Shown piece after piece: positions 46,240 to 54,045 of a stretch of DNA of 64,000 bases. The stretch's first letter is position 1. The number at the start of each line of letters is the position of its first letter. The notes under the pieces are model-generated. The model saw nothing but the letters and a program-made list of their open reading frames with translations, made no database searches and was not told the DNA's origin. The stretch lies in NCBI RefSeq assembly GCF_000379825.1, contig NZ_KB903813.1, positions 819,333 to 883,332 of the forward strand, written 5' to 3'. Source of the DNA: Longispora albida DSM 44784. Its GTDB lineage: Bacteria; Actinomycetota; Actinomycetes; Mycobacteriales; Micromonosporaceae. Made by a program: the position numbers and the translations under genes.

Positions 46240-47211
46240 CTAGATCCTGACCCTGCCGTACCCGTACAGGCCGCCGATTTGCGTGATGCTGGCGATCTTG
46301 ACGTTCTGGCCGGGCTGCGGGGCGTGGATGACCTGGTCGTTGCCGATGTAGATCGCCACGTGCCCGAGGCCGTTGGAGAAGACCAGGTCGCCGGGCATCA
46401 GGTCGCCACGGCCGATCCGGGACGTCTGGCTGTACTGCATGGCGGCGTTGTGCGGCAGCGAGGCGCCACCGGCGTGCCAGGCTGCCAGGGTCAGGCCGGA
46501 GCAGTCGTAGCCGTTGGGGCCCTCGGCGCCGAAGATGTACGGTTTGCCGATCACCCCGTACGCGAAGTCGACGGCCTTGCCTGCCGGGCCGGGCAGGTGG
46601 GGCGCCGGGGGAGCCGGAGGCTGCGGCGGGTTGGTGACGCCGGCCTTCTTCTTCTGCTCCTCGAGCTTCTTGATGTCTTCCTGGATCTTCGTCTTCTGGG
46701 CGGCCAGGTCCTGTTCCTGCTTGGTCTGCTCGCCGAGGACCAGGTCCAGCTTGCTCTTCTCCCCGTCGTACTGGGCCTTGAGCTTCGTGTACGCCTCGAT
46801 GTCGCGGCGCTGGCCCGCTGCGAACTGGTCGAGCATGGTGAGCTGCTCGACCATCACCTTCGGGGAGCTCGCGGCGAGCATGGCGCTCGTGGAGGAGATG
46901 TTGCCGCCCTTGTACGCGTTGGCGGCGACGATCCCGATCCGCTGCCGGGCCGCGTCCACTTTGTCCTGCATCGGCTTGAGCTGCTCGTTGAGCTGGGCTG
47001 CCTTAGCCCTGGTCACCTTGAGCTGCTCGCCGACCTTGTTGTAGTCCTCGATGACCTTCTCGAGTTTCTCGGCCTGCTCGTCGATCTGCTTGGCGATCTC
47101 GGCGGGCGTCGGCTCCGCGTACGCCGCACCGGGGCCGAGGGAGACGGTGAGGGCTGCGGCCAGCAGGGCCGCGGCGAGGAGGCGGAACGGCTTTCGTCGG
47201 ACGGGAGTCAC
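46240..47211 (-). CDS. Secreted NlpC/P60 peptidoglycan endopeptidase, RipA-like
   Basis: 323 aa from GTG 47211 (AGGAAGG about 10 bases upstream). Signal peptide about 1-32 (AAYAEP), then a long coiled coil (about 34-200, EIAKQIDEQAEKLEKVIEDYN and KKLEEQKKKAG), a Pro-rich hinge, and an NlpC/P60 domain with catalytic Cys237 in YDCSGL, His284 in GHVAIY and a third polar His in VIHAPQPG. RipA-like enzymes cut between D-Glu and meso-DAP during division; the coiled coil usually blocks the active site until processed. A paralogue lies directly upstream, separated by a terminator, so the two are independently expressed. Confidence 0.92.
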   Translation of the reverse strand: MTPVRRKPFRLLAAALLAAALTVSLGPGAAYAEPTPAEIAKQIDEQAEKLEKVIEDYNKVGEQLKVTRAKAAQLNEQLKPMQDKVDAARQRIGIVAANAYKGGNISSTSAMLAASSPKVMVEQLTMLDQFAAGQRRDIEAYTKLKAQYDGEKSKLDLVLGEQTKQEQDLAAQKTKIQEDIKKLEEQKKKAGVTNPPQPPAPPAPHLPGPAGKAVDFAYGVIGKPYIFGAEGPNGYDCSGLTLAAWHAGGASLPHNAAMQYSQTSRIGRGDLMPGDLVFSNGLGHVAIYIGNDQVIHAPQPGQNVKIASITQIGGLYGYGRVRI

Positions 47212-47298
47212 GCAGCGCGAACCTTCCTGAGGGAGACAAGCCCGGCCAACGTTACCCGCACCACACAGCCCCGGGCCAGCCCCGGAAATGCCTACTAC

Positions 47299-47349
47299 GC
47301 AAGGAAAAGCGCCCATCACGCTGTGTGCATGGTGGGCGCTTTTCCTTGC
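47299..47349 (-). terminator. 17-bp hairpin terminator between tandem NlpC genes
   Basis: GCAAGGAAAAGCGCCCA / TGGGCGCTTTTCCTTGC, perfect, with a 17-base loop, lies just past the stop of the upstream leftward NlpC gene. The T-rich arm supports rho-independent termination. Confidence 0.75.
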
Positions 47350-47376
47350 TGGTACCAGAAAAAGGGGGTTTGGTTT

Positions 47377-48324
47377 TTATGCGCGCACGCGGCCCGCACC
47401 GTCGTAGGAACCGAAGGCGTCGATCGACGTGATCTTCACCGACTCGCCCGGCTGCGGGGCGTGGATGACCTGGTTACTGCCCACGTAGATGCCCACGTGG
47501 CCGAGGCCGTACATGAAGACCAGGTCGCCGGGCTGGAGCTGCGAGCGGCTGATCCGCGTCGTCGCGGCCCACTGCGCGTTGGTCTGGTGCCCGCCGATGC
47601 CGACACCAGCGGCGCCCCACGCGGCCATCGTCAGGCCGGAGCAGTCGTAGGAGCCGGGGCCTGCCGCGCCGAAGACGTAGGGCTTGCCGAGCTGTGCGTA
47701 GGCGAACTGCACCGCGACGCCTGCCTTGCCGGAAACCGACGGCGGGGTCACGTTGCTGGGCTGCGCGCTGGTGGTGCGCGGCGTGCTCGACGAACGGGAA
47801 GCCGTCTGCTGCTGACGCTGCTGCTCGGCGGTACGCTCCGCCGCTGCGTCCTTCTCAGCCTTCAGCTGCCTGGCTGTGGCTTCCAGGCCGGACTTCTTCG
47901 TGCCGAGTTCCTGCTCACGCTGCATCTGCGTGGCGATCAGGCCCTCCAGGCGGGACTTCTCCGCCGCCAGCTCGGTACGGGCCTCGGTCATGTCGCGGAC
48001 GCTGTCGGCGAGCGGCATCCGGTTGCCCGGGGTGACCTGGTCGATCAGGGAGGACGCGCGCGGCGGGGCCGGGAGGTCCAGCGGGCTGAGCTTCGCCGCG
48101 ACAGTGTCGGCGATCACCTTCGTGCCGGTGAGCTCGGCGCGGGCCAGGTCGAAGTCCTTCACGGCCTGGGCCAGGTCACGGGTGTTCTGGTCGATCTTCG
48201 CCTGGAGATCGGTGCTGGTGGCCGGGTCGGCGTGCGCAGCGACGGGAACCGAGACGGCAAGCGCGGACACACCCGCGAGGGTGAGCACGGCGCGCAGCAG
48301 CCTCGGCACGGAATGTGGTGCCAA
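47377..48324 (-). CDS. Secreted NlpC/P60 peptidoglycan endopeptidase under c-di-AMP control
   Basis: 315 aa from TTG 48324, eight bases after AGAGGGG; GTG 48309 is the alternative. Signal peptide ends VAAHADP. A coiled coil (about 35-180, with SRLEGLIATQMQREQELGTKK) and a Ser/Thr/Pro linker lead to an NlpC/P60 domain with catalytic Cys228 (YDCSGL), His in GLGHVGIYVG and His in VIHAPQPG. It is similar to the next gene but with a diverged coiled coil. A ydaO-type riboswitch lies about 46 bp upstream, so expression should fall or rise with c-di-AMP, as known for resuscitation-promoting and NlpC-type hydrolases in actinobacteria. Confidence 0.92.
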   Translation of the reverse strand: MAPHSVPRLLRAVLTLAGVSALAVSVPVAAHADPATSTDLQAKIDQNTRDLAQAVKDFDLARAELTGTKVIADTVAAKLSPLDLPAPPRASSLIDQVTPGNRMPLADSVRDMTEARTELAAEKSRLEGLIATQMQREQELGTKKSGLEATARQLKAEKDAAAERTAEQQRQQQTASRSSSTPRTTSAQPSNVTPPSVSGKAGVAVQFAYAQLGKPYVFGAAGPGSYDCSGLTMAAWGAAGVGIGGHQTNAQWAATTRISRSQLQPGDLVFMYGLGHVGIYVGSNQVIHAPQPGESVKITSIDAFGSYDGAGRVRA

Positions 48325-48369
48325 GGAGGGAGCCCCTCTTCCACTCGTCTGCCCGCACAAGGAACGGGC

Positions 48370-48530
48370 AGCGCTCCGCCTACCGGGTTAGCTGACGGGT
48401 TCGGACGGGAAGTGGCGCGCCCTACCGCGATCGTGGCCTGCGGCACACGTGTGCGGATTCACCCCGGCGGAAGGAGTCTCACCCTCCGCGATGGGTCCCC
48501 GGCTCACCGGTCATGGCGACTCAGCGGCCT
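48370..48530 (-). ncRNA. c-di-AMP (ydaO/yuaA) riboswitch
   Basis: Read leftward, the leader contains the conserved blocks of ydaO aptamers: GACCGGTGAGCCGGGGACCCA, GGGGTGAATC, GGTAGGG and, near the 3' end, CGAACCCGTCAGCTAACC followed by GGTAGGCGGAGCG. Only family-defining stretches are quoted. Its position before an exported NlpC/P60 hydrolase is the usual actinobacterial context. In that class ligand binding switches off the cell-wall hydrolase gene, but the expression platform here is not visible; the transcript start is probably near 48635. Confidence 0.9.
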
Positions 48531-48638
48531 GTCCGGCGCCACCCAGGGATGGGCGGCTAACGTCCGGACGCCGATCCACGTTACCTGCGGATCGGGACGA
48601 TGCAACCCAGCGTGATGGCTACGACGCGAGGGTCACCC

Positions 48639-48667
48639 GGTATAACTGCAGGAAAACGCGAGGGTTA
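48639..48667 (-). promoter_or_regulatory. Possible promoter of the riboswitch transcript
   Basis: Leftward -10 TATACC (48639-48644) and a weak -35 TAACCC (48662-48667) spaced 17 bases. The -35 matches poorly. The remainder of 48531-48723 shows no gene. Confidence 0.3.
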
Positions 48668-48723
48668 CTCTCCCTGCGATTACCTTCCGTTATGACTCCG
48701 TCGCTACTGGACGAGCACGGCCG

Positions 48724-49683
48724 TTACTGGACGTGCTTGCCGAGCCAGGACTTGAGGGAACGGAAGTACGCCTCGCGGGCGTGCTCGCCCGACAGCGTCA
48801 GGTCGTGCATGCCGTCCGGGATGCGCTCCAGGGTGACGTCCCTGCCGAGCTTCGGCGCCCACTGCGCGATCTGCTCGACGTTGAGGACGGAGTCCGTACG
48901 GCGGGCGTCATCGTGCCACTGTGGACGGAAGTAGCTCTCCGTCGACGCCGTGACGAGGACGGGAACGTCGATGTCGAGGCCCTGGCGGAGGCGGCGCTGC
49001 GCGTCCGCGACGGCCAGCAGCCAGCCCAGCCGGGTCGGGATGCCCTCGATCGGCTTCCACGCCGTGTCGAACCACCACTCGCCCTTACGGCTGCCGTGCA
49101 CGCTGTCGCCGTACACGCCACCGAGCCCGGCCGGCACGACACGCAGCGGGTCACGCTTGGCGACCGGGGCGAGGAGGACCGGGGCGACGCGGCGCAGGAA
49201 CCAGTTCGCGTTGATGTCGAGGAACGGGCTGTTGAGCGTGAGGCCGCTGATGGTGCGCGTGCCCCGGATCCGGTGCGCCCACATCGACGTCGTCAGGCCG
49301 CCGGTGGAGTGGGCGTTGATGACCAGGGTGCTGTGGCCGTCCTCCTCGCGGATGATGCGGGCGGCGGCGTCGAGCTCCTGGAAGTAGTACGAGATCTTCG
49401 TGACCATCGACGGGACCTCGCCCTCGCGCAGGCTCCGGCCGTAGCGGCGCAGGTCGATGGCGTAGAAGGTGTACCCGAGGCCGGTGAAGAAGTCAGCCAG
49501 GTGCGTCTGGAAGAAGTAGTCGTTGTACCCGTGCACGTACAGCACGGCGCGGTCCGTCGGCGTCGTCCGGCGCCGGATCAGCGTCGCGACCGGCTTGCCC
49601 TGGTCGTCGGCCGGCAGATCGAGCGTCCGCGCCTCGTACTCGTCACCGAGGATGTCCTTCACCCACACCATAGGCACCATCAT
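48724..49683 (-). CDS. Alpha/beta hydrolase, lipase-like
   Basis: 319 aa from ATG 49683, which overlaps the upstream stop as ATGA. Oxyanion segment VLYVHGYNDYFFQTHLADFF, nucleophile motif AHSTGGLTT (Ser), DLRRYGRSLREGE between them, and a late His in IPDGMHDLTLSGEHARE form a normal serine hydrolase site of the monoacylglycerol-lipase (hydrolase_4) type. No signal peptide. It is coupled to a YdjM-like membrane hydrolase, which may mean a joint role in membrane lipid turnover; substrate unknown. Confidence 0.85.
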   Translation of the reverse strand: MMVPMVWVKDILGDEYEARTLDLPADDQGKPVATLIRRRTTPTDRAVLYVHGYNDYFFQTHLADFFTGLGYTFYAIDLRRYGRSLREGEVPSMVTKISYYFQELDAAARIIREEDGHSTLVINAHSTGGLTTSMWAHRIRGTRTISGLTLNSPFLDINANWFLRRVAPVLLAPVAKRDPLRVVPAGLGGVYGDSVHGSRKGEWWFDTAWKPIEGIPTRLGWLLAVADAQRRLRQGLDIDVPVLVTASTESYFRPQWHDDARRTDSVLNVEQIAQWAPKLGRDVTLERIPDGMHDLTLSGEHAREAYFRSLKSWLGKHVQ

Positions 49684-50483
49684 GGCAGGTACTTGGTGAC
49701 CTCGGGTACGGCTAGCGCGATTGCCGCGACCGTGGACGTGACCAGGAAGAACGGCCGCAGGCCCTTCACCTCGAAGCCGCCGCCGACCTTCACGGCCATG
49801 AAGTCCGGCACGCCGATCTCCCGCCAGGCCCGCCCGGCCAGGGGCAGCGGCCACAGCACCGGGCAGCCGGCCTTCGTGATCATGTCGCCCCAGGTGTGGA
49901 TGACCCCGCCGGCCCCGATCGCCAGGCCCAGCAACGGGAAACCCCGGTCGGCGGGCAGCCACAGCCAGCCGCCGTACGCGGCGGCACCGGACAGGACCGT
50001 CACGACGATCCAGCCGCGTTCCTTGGCCCACTCGGCCAGCAGGCCGCGGATCGCGAGCCCGAAGGTGAAGAAGAGGAGGCCGATGACGAACGGCTTGCCC
50101 CAGTGCCCGGCCGCCCACGCCACGCCACCGCCGAGGGCCACGTTGAACACCCAGGTGTGGGTGAGCGTACGGTGACCGTTCTTGCGTTTCGGGTCGTGTT
50201 TCATGCGGGTGACCATGTAGACGGCCAGCGCGAACTTCTCGACGCACTCGGCGAGGAAGAGCGAGACGATGCCGAACGTGCGGGCGACCGTCGCGCCGCC
50301 CTTGTTCGCGGTGACCCTGCCCGAACAGTCCAAATCGGGCAGTAGTGCCGCACCCGCGCACACCGCAGCCCCCACAACGATTTCCGCAGGTCGCTGATGG
50401 ACATTCGCGAACTGCGCCAGCGCCCACGAACCAGCGAGCCACGCCGCAGCACCGGACAACGCGTGAGTAGGACCCATAACCAT
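49680..50483 (-). CDS. YdjM-like membrane-bound metal-dependent hydrolase
   Basis: 267 aa from ATG 50483; GTG 50528 in frame is an alternative, and neither has a good ribosome-binding site. The start MGPTHALSGAAAWLAG, LLPDLDCSG and NGHRTLTHTW carry the His and Asp residues typical of the LexA-binding/inner-membrane-associated putative hydrolase family (PF04307, YdjM). Six or so TM helices follow, with a second HTWGDMITKAG motif near the C-terminus. The family name reflects SOS regulation in enterobacteria; no LexA box is evident here. Divergent from the NTF2-like gene. Confidence 0.85.
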   Translation of the reverse strand: MVMGPTHALSGAAAWLAGSWALAQFANVHQRPAEIVVGAAVCAGAALLPDLDCSGRVTANKGGATVARTFGIVSLFLAECVEKFALAVYMVTRMKHDPKRKNGHRTLTHTWVFNVALGGGVAWAAGHWGKPFVIGLLFFTFGLAIRGLLAEWAKERGWIVVTVLSGAAAYGGWLWLPADRGFPLLGLAIGAGGVIHTWGDMITKAGCPVLWPLPLAGRAWREIGVPDFMAVKVGGGFEVKGLRPFFLVTSTVAAIALAVPEVTKYLP

Positions 50484-50574
50484 GAGGGGAAGAGTCGCGG
50501 CTCGACAGTGGAGCGCGCGTTCTGACACGCTGCCGTGACCTTATCGTTGCCAAGGTCACTGAAATAATGGCGGC

Positions 50575-50922
50575 ATGAGCTCACAGGTAGTGACCGACTT
50601 CCTGGCCGCGTGGCTGCGCCAGGACGTCGACGCCGTGCTGGACTGCCTCACCGACGACGTGGTGTACGCACCGGCTGTCGGCCCCACATACGAAGGCAAG
50701 GAAGAAGTCGGCAAGGCGATGGCCGCGGAGATCACCGCGGACCTCGGCGGCATCGAACTGATCCTCGACGACCCGGTCGGCCTCGGCGACCACGTCCTCG
50801 GCGGCTGGGCACTGGCCACCGCCACCGGCGAGATCTTCCGCCGGGGAGTGGACGTCTACCTGATCAGGGACGGGAAGATCTCCGTCAAGGACCAGTTCCG
50901 GAAGGTGTACGAGCGGGACTAG
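50575..50922 (+). CDS. NTF2/SnoaL-like protein
   Basis: 115 aa. A cone-shaped alpha+beta fold of the SnoaL/NTF2 type is indicated by the N-terminal helix VVTDFLAAWLRQDVDAVLDC, LTDDVVYAPAVGPTYEGKEEV and the final strands GVDVYLIRDGKISVKDQF. Such proteins are small-molecule isomerases, cyclases or simply ligand-binding proteins; the active-site Asp/His set is not clear, so no reaction is assigned. It is transcribed alone, back to back with the YdjM-like gene. Confidence 0.78.
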   Translation: MSSQVVTDFLAAWLRQDVDAVLDCLTDDVVYAPAVGPTYEGKEEVGKAMAAEITADLGGIELILDDPVGLGDHVLGGWALATATGEIFRRGVDVYLIRDGKISVKDQFRKVYERD

Positions 50923-50935
50923 GCCCCCGATGGGA

Positions 50936-50968
50936 GAGGGCCGGGACGCGTGGTGCGTCCCGGCCCTC
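50936..50968. terminator. 14-bp hairpin terminator between convergent genes
   Basis: GAGGGCCGGGACGC / GCGTCCCGGCCCTC with loop GTGGT, between the NTF2-like gene and the leftward M20 gene. Confidence 0.75.
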
Positions 50969-50978
50969 CGACGTGCAG

Positions 50979-52343
50979 TTACTTACCGCCGGCAGCCAGG
51001 TTGGACAGCAGCAGGGCCTCGGCCAGGCAGGCCTTCGCGAACTCGGCCAGGTGCAGGCTCTCGTTCGGCCCGTGCGCCCGCGAGTCCGGATCCTCGATCC
51101 CGGTCACCAGGATCGTGGCCTCCGGGAACGCCGCCTGGAACGTGGCGATGAACGGGATGGACCCGCCGATGCCGATGTTCACCGGCTCGGCACCGTCCCA
51201 CGCGGCACGCAGCGCGTCCCGGGCCGCCTCGTAACCGGGGCCCGAGGGGTCGATCACACACGGGTTACCGCTGTGGTCCAGCGTCACCCTGACCTGCGCG
51301 CCCCACGGGGCCCGCGACTCCAGGTGCTTCTTCAGCAGCTCGAACGCGCCCTCCTGACGGTCGCCCGGGCCGATCCGGATACTGACCTTCGCGCGGGCCG
51401 AAGGCTGGAGCGCGTTCGCGGACTCCTCGGCACCAGGCGCGTCGATACCCAGGACGGTGGCCGACGGCTTCGTCCAGATCCGGTCGACGATCCGGTCCGA
51501 GCCGATCAGGTCCACGCCGTCCAGGACACCGGCCTCGCTGCGGAACCGGTCAGACGGGTAGTCGTCGGGCACACCGGCGCTGGTACGCGACAGGCCCTCG
51601 ATGGCGACGTCACCGTTCTCGTCGTGGAGAGTGGCGAGGAGCCGGCAGAGAGCAGTCAGCGCGTCGGGGCTCGCGCCACCGAACATGCCACTGTGGACAG
51701 CGTGCGACAGGGTACTGACCTCGACGAACGCGTTCACGATGCCGCGCAGGGACGTGGTCAGGGCCGGGGCGCCGACCGCCCAGTTCGCCGAGTCCGCGAT
51801 CACGATCACGTCGGCGGCCAGCTTGTCCTTGTGCAGCTCGATCAGCTCGTCGAACGTCGCCGAGCCGTACTCCTCCTCGCCCTCGACGAAGACCGTCACA
51901 CCCACCGGCAGCCGCGAACCGTGGGCGCGCAGCGCGGCGACGTGCGCCATGATGCCGGCCTTGTCGTCGGCGACACCCCGGCCGTACAGGCGGCCATCCC
52001 GCTCCACCGGCTCGAACGGGTCATCCTGGTCCCAGGAGGACGGGTCACCGGCGGGCTGGACGTCGTGGTGCGCGTACAGCAGGACGGTCGGCGCGCCGGG
52101 CGGAGCCGGAATCCGGCCGATCACCGCAGGCTGGCCTTCGCCCACCTGGACGATCTCCACCTCCATGCCCTCGGCGCGCAGCAGCGCGGCCGTCGCGTCA
52201 GCGGAACGCTGGACATGGCCGTGATCGAAACCAGGGAAGGCCACACTCGGAATCCGGGCGAGGTCTTCCAGGTCCTTGCGAACTCCCGGCAGCACCGCGT
52301 CAAGCGCGGCCCGCAGCTCGGGCAGGGTCATGGGCTGGCTCAT
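50979..52343 (-). CDS. M20-family dipeptidase
   Basis: 454 aa from ATG 52343; ATG 52352 is an alternative. Metal ligands are in place: YAHHDVQPAG (His, Asp), GRGVADDKAG (bridging Asp), FVEGEEEYGS (Glu catalytic base and ligand), IADSANW (Asp) and RAHGPNESLH (His). The central lid domain runs from about residue 195 to 320. This is the dipeptidase/peptidase M20 subclass that hydrolyses dipeptides with a di-zinc site in the cytoplasm. It follows the SMI1/KNR4 gene by 70 bp in the same direction. Confidence 0.92.
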   Translation of the reverse strand: MSQPMTLPELRAALDAVLPGVRKDLEDLARIPSVAFPGFDHGHVQRSADATAALLRAEGMEVEIVQVGEGQPAVIGRIPAPPGAPTVLLYAHHDVQPAGDPSSWDQDDPFEPVERDGRLYGRGVADDKAGIMAHVAALRAHGSRLPVGVTVFVEGEEEYGSATFDELIELHKDKLAADVIVIADSANWAVGAPALTTSLRGIVNAFVEVSTLSHAVHSGMFGGASPDALTALCRLLATLHDENGDVAIEGLSRTSAGVPDDYPSDRFRSEAGVLDGVDLIGSDRIVDRIWTKPSATVLGIDAPGAEESANALQPSARAKVSIRIGPGDRQEGAFELLKKHLESRAPWGAQVRVTLDHSGNPCVIDPSGPGYEAARDALRAAWDGAEPVNIGIGGSIPFIATFQAAFPEATILVTGIEDPDSRAHGPNESLHLAEFAKACLAEALLLSNLAAGGK

Positions 52344-52413
52344 GGAGATCATTCTGCCTGATCGGCAGCCGGGACCCGCGGGTGTTCGCCAGCCGTTACC
52401 CGGAGGAGTTGAT

Positions 52414-52995
52414 CTACGTTGCGGGGACCGGTACAGCCAGAGACCCGGCGATGGCCGTGAGCATGACGGCGACGCCAGGCCAGGCCGGGGCGGAGGACTC
52501 CGGCCAGTAGCCGACGCTGTACCGGCGGACGCAGCCGCGGGCCGGGCCAGGACGCAAGTCGAGGAACAGGCCGTTGCCCGAGCGGTCCTCGGCGATCGGC
52601 AGCCAGGCCGGCAACCACGTCGAGCCGGGAGAACCGGCCGGGAGACGGCACTGGGAAGCGATCGCGGTCTCCAGCTCGCGAGGCGTACGGGAGGCGCCGG
52701 AACGGACCAGCTGGTTACCCAGCTGCCAGCTGGCCAGCGCCTCCTGAGGGCTCAGGAGGTGGTAACAGGCGGGGATCAGCGGAGTCGGGAGAGACGAAGG
52801 GGCCGGCAGGCCGCTGGTGGCCCGCCAGAGCGCCGTCATGTCAGGGGAGAGCGGAACACCCAGCGCCGCCTCCACGGCAGCCAGATCGGCCTCAGAAGCC
52901 GCGGGGCGCACCCCGGCCAGCGTCTCCGGCGCGTACGCGGCCAGCCACGCGGCAACCTCCCGCCAGGCGGAACTGGCGAGCTCTGCGAGATCCAT
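52414..52995 (-). CDS. SMI1/KNR4 (SUKH) family protein
   Basis: 193 aa from ATG 52995 with GAGG six bases before. The SUKH pattern is clear: ASEADLAAVEAALGVPLSPDMTALWRATSG (the helix-turn with LGVxLPxD), then LLSPQEALASWQ, WLPIAEDRSGNGLFLDLRPGP and GCVRRYSVGYWPE. In bacteria SUKH proteins often act as immunity proteins for contact-dependent or polymorphic toxins, but they also occur alone. No adjacent toxin gene is seen, so an immunity role is not supported. Confidence 0.85.
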   Translation of the reverse strand: MDLAELASSAWREVAAWLAAYAPETLAGVRPAASEADLAAVEAALGVPLSPDMTALWRATSGLPAPSSLPTPLIPACYHLLSPQEALASWQLGNQLVRSGASRTPRELETAIASQCRLPAGSPGSTWLPAWLPIAEDRSGNGLFLDLRPGPARGCVRRYSVGYWPESSAPAWPGVAVMLTAIAGSLAVPVPAT

Positions 52996-53177
52996 CAGAA
53001 TCCTCGATCTGGGGCTGAGCGGTGCGAACACAGGCCGGTTCCCAGAATGCCCCGCCGGAGGTGAGGCGGTCGCTCCGCGGGTACCGGATGTGGTCTGGGA
53101 CTCCTGGACGGCGAGCAGACGGCGGCCGGGGACAGGGGGTTCTCTCGGCGGGGCAGGACACGGACTGGCACTCCGGC
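52996..53177. other. Intergenic region without an evident feature
   Basis: 182 bp between the SUKH gene and the tRNA; no open reading frame with a credible start or recognisable site seen. Confidence 0.4.
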
Positions 53178-53249
53178 GCGCCTGGTAGGGCTCGAACCTA
53201 CGACCAACCGCTTAGAAGGCGGGCGCTCTATCCACTGAGCTACAGGCGC
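53178..53249 (-). tRNA. tRNA-Arg (anticodon TCT)
   Basis: 72 nt. Reading leftward: acceptor GCGCCTG / CAGGCGC, D-arm GCTC...GAGC, anticodon loop CTTCTAA with anticodon TCT, T-arm GTAGG-TTCGAGC-CCTAC. The anticodon stem has one apparent C-T mismatch at its outer pair. CCA is not encoded. It reads AGA and matches arginine. Confidence 0.93.
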
Positions 53250-53341
53250 AACGAGGGAAGGTTACAGCCTGAGAGTAAGGGGAAGAAACCGGTCTGGTCG
53301 GCTGATTGCTGAAGGGGCAAATCGCCGGATAGGTTCGGCCA

Positions 53342-53854
53342 GTGCAGGTGACCCACACCACATTTCTTCCCCTGATCCGGCCCCGGGACGGCGAGCCAGG
53401 GGACATCGTCACGGACGACTTCGCGGCAGGGCTGACCCTCGCGTACACCTTCGGGCCGCCATACGGGGAACGCCTGGTCACGACGGCGGACCTCTCCACG
53501 CTCGGCCTCGGCCGCTGCATGCTGCGCGAACAGGCCACCAGCAACCTGGCTGCCCAGCTGGGGCGGGTGCGGCTGCACGGCGGGCCGCACGCGTTCATGC
53601 TGTCCTTCGACGGGATGGAATCCAGCCTGCTGGCGGCCGGGGACGCGCTGTGGGAACAGCTGGGTGCGTCGGTTTCGGGTGAATTGATCGTGGGTGTACC
53701 CGCTAGGGATGTTGTTGTCGTGACGGGCAGCGCGTCGGCCGCAGGGCTGGACAAGGCGCGGCGGACCGTGGACCGGGTCTTCTTCGCCGGCGACGAGAAC
53801 CTGCTGAGTGACGCGCTGCTGGTGTGGAGAGAAGGCTGCTGGCAGCAGTTCTGA
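53342..53854 (+). CDS. DUF1444/YtpQ-like protein
   Basis: 170 aa from GTG 53342. Features are TFLPLIRPRDGEPGDIVTDDFAAGLTLAYTF, a TTADLSTLGLGRCMLREQATSNL helix and a final ADALL-type helix (ENLLSDALLVWREGCW). The layout resembles YtpQ/DUF1444 proteins, with no known reaction. TAGGTT at 53330-53335 ends six bases before GTG, so the mRNA may be leaderless. It is probably chromosomal, the last gene before the element begins. Confidence 0.65.
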   Translation: MQVTHTTFLPLIRPRDGEPGDIVTDDFAAGLTLAYTFGPPYGERLVTTADLSTLGLGRCMLREQATSNLAAQLGRVRLHGGPHAFMLSFDGMESSLLAAGDALWEQLGASVSGELIVGVPARDVVVVTGSASAAGLDKARRTVDRVFFAGDENLLSDALLVWREGCWQQF

Positions 53855-53927
53855 TTCGGCGTGCGGGCTTGTGTCGGTGCACGTTGGGTGTGTTTCCGCA
53901 GGTCCGTGAGTTGCGGGTTATCCACAG

Positions 53928-54016
53928 GTGTCGGGGTTTTCCACACACTCACTCACTACTAGATCTAGTGATGATCTAGAACATCCGCACTAGATGTAGT
54001 GTGAGGTGAGTGAGTG
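53928..54016. other. Palindromic AT-rich junction: DnaA-box-like sites and ACTAGAT repeats
   Basis: TTATCCACA (53928-53936, the E. coli DnaA-box consensus) and TTTTCCACA (53937-53945) in the same direction are followed by CACTCACTCAC, the 12-bp palindrome ACTAGATCTAGT (53959-53970), GATCTAGA, and CACTAGATGTAGTG, ending in GTGAGTGAGTG, which is the complement of the first arm. The block sits immediately before the integrase. It may be the attachment region with Int arm sites, an operator, or an origin; the outer boundary of the element is probably here. Confidence 0.5.
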
Positions 54017-54045
54017 TCCAACTGAATAGTGAAGCGGGGGCCAGC

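Noticed and set aside
52414-52995. SUKH protein as part of a toxin-immunity pair
   Set aside because: No toxin-like gene is adjacent; neighbours are an M20 dipeptidase and a tRNA.
53178-53249. tRNA-Arg as the attachment site of the element
   Set aside because: Its 3' end points left, away from the integrase, and a chromosomal-looking gene lies between; no second copy of the tRNA end is visible in the window.
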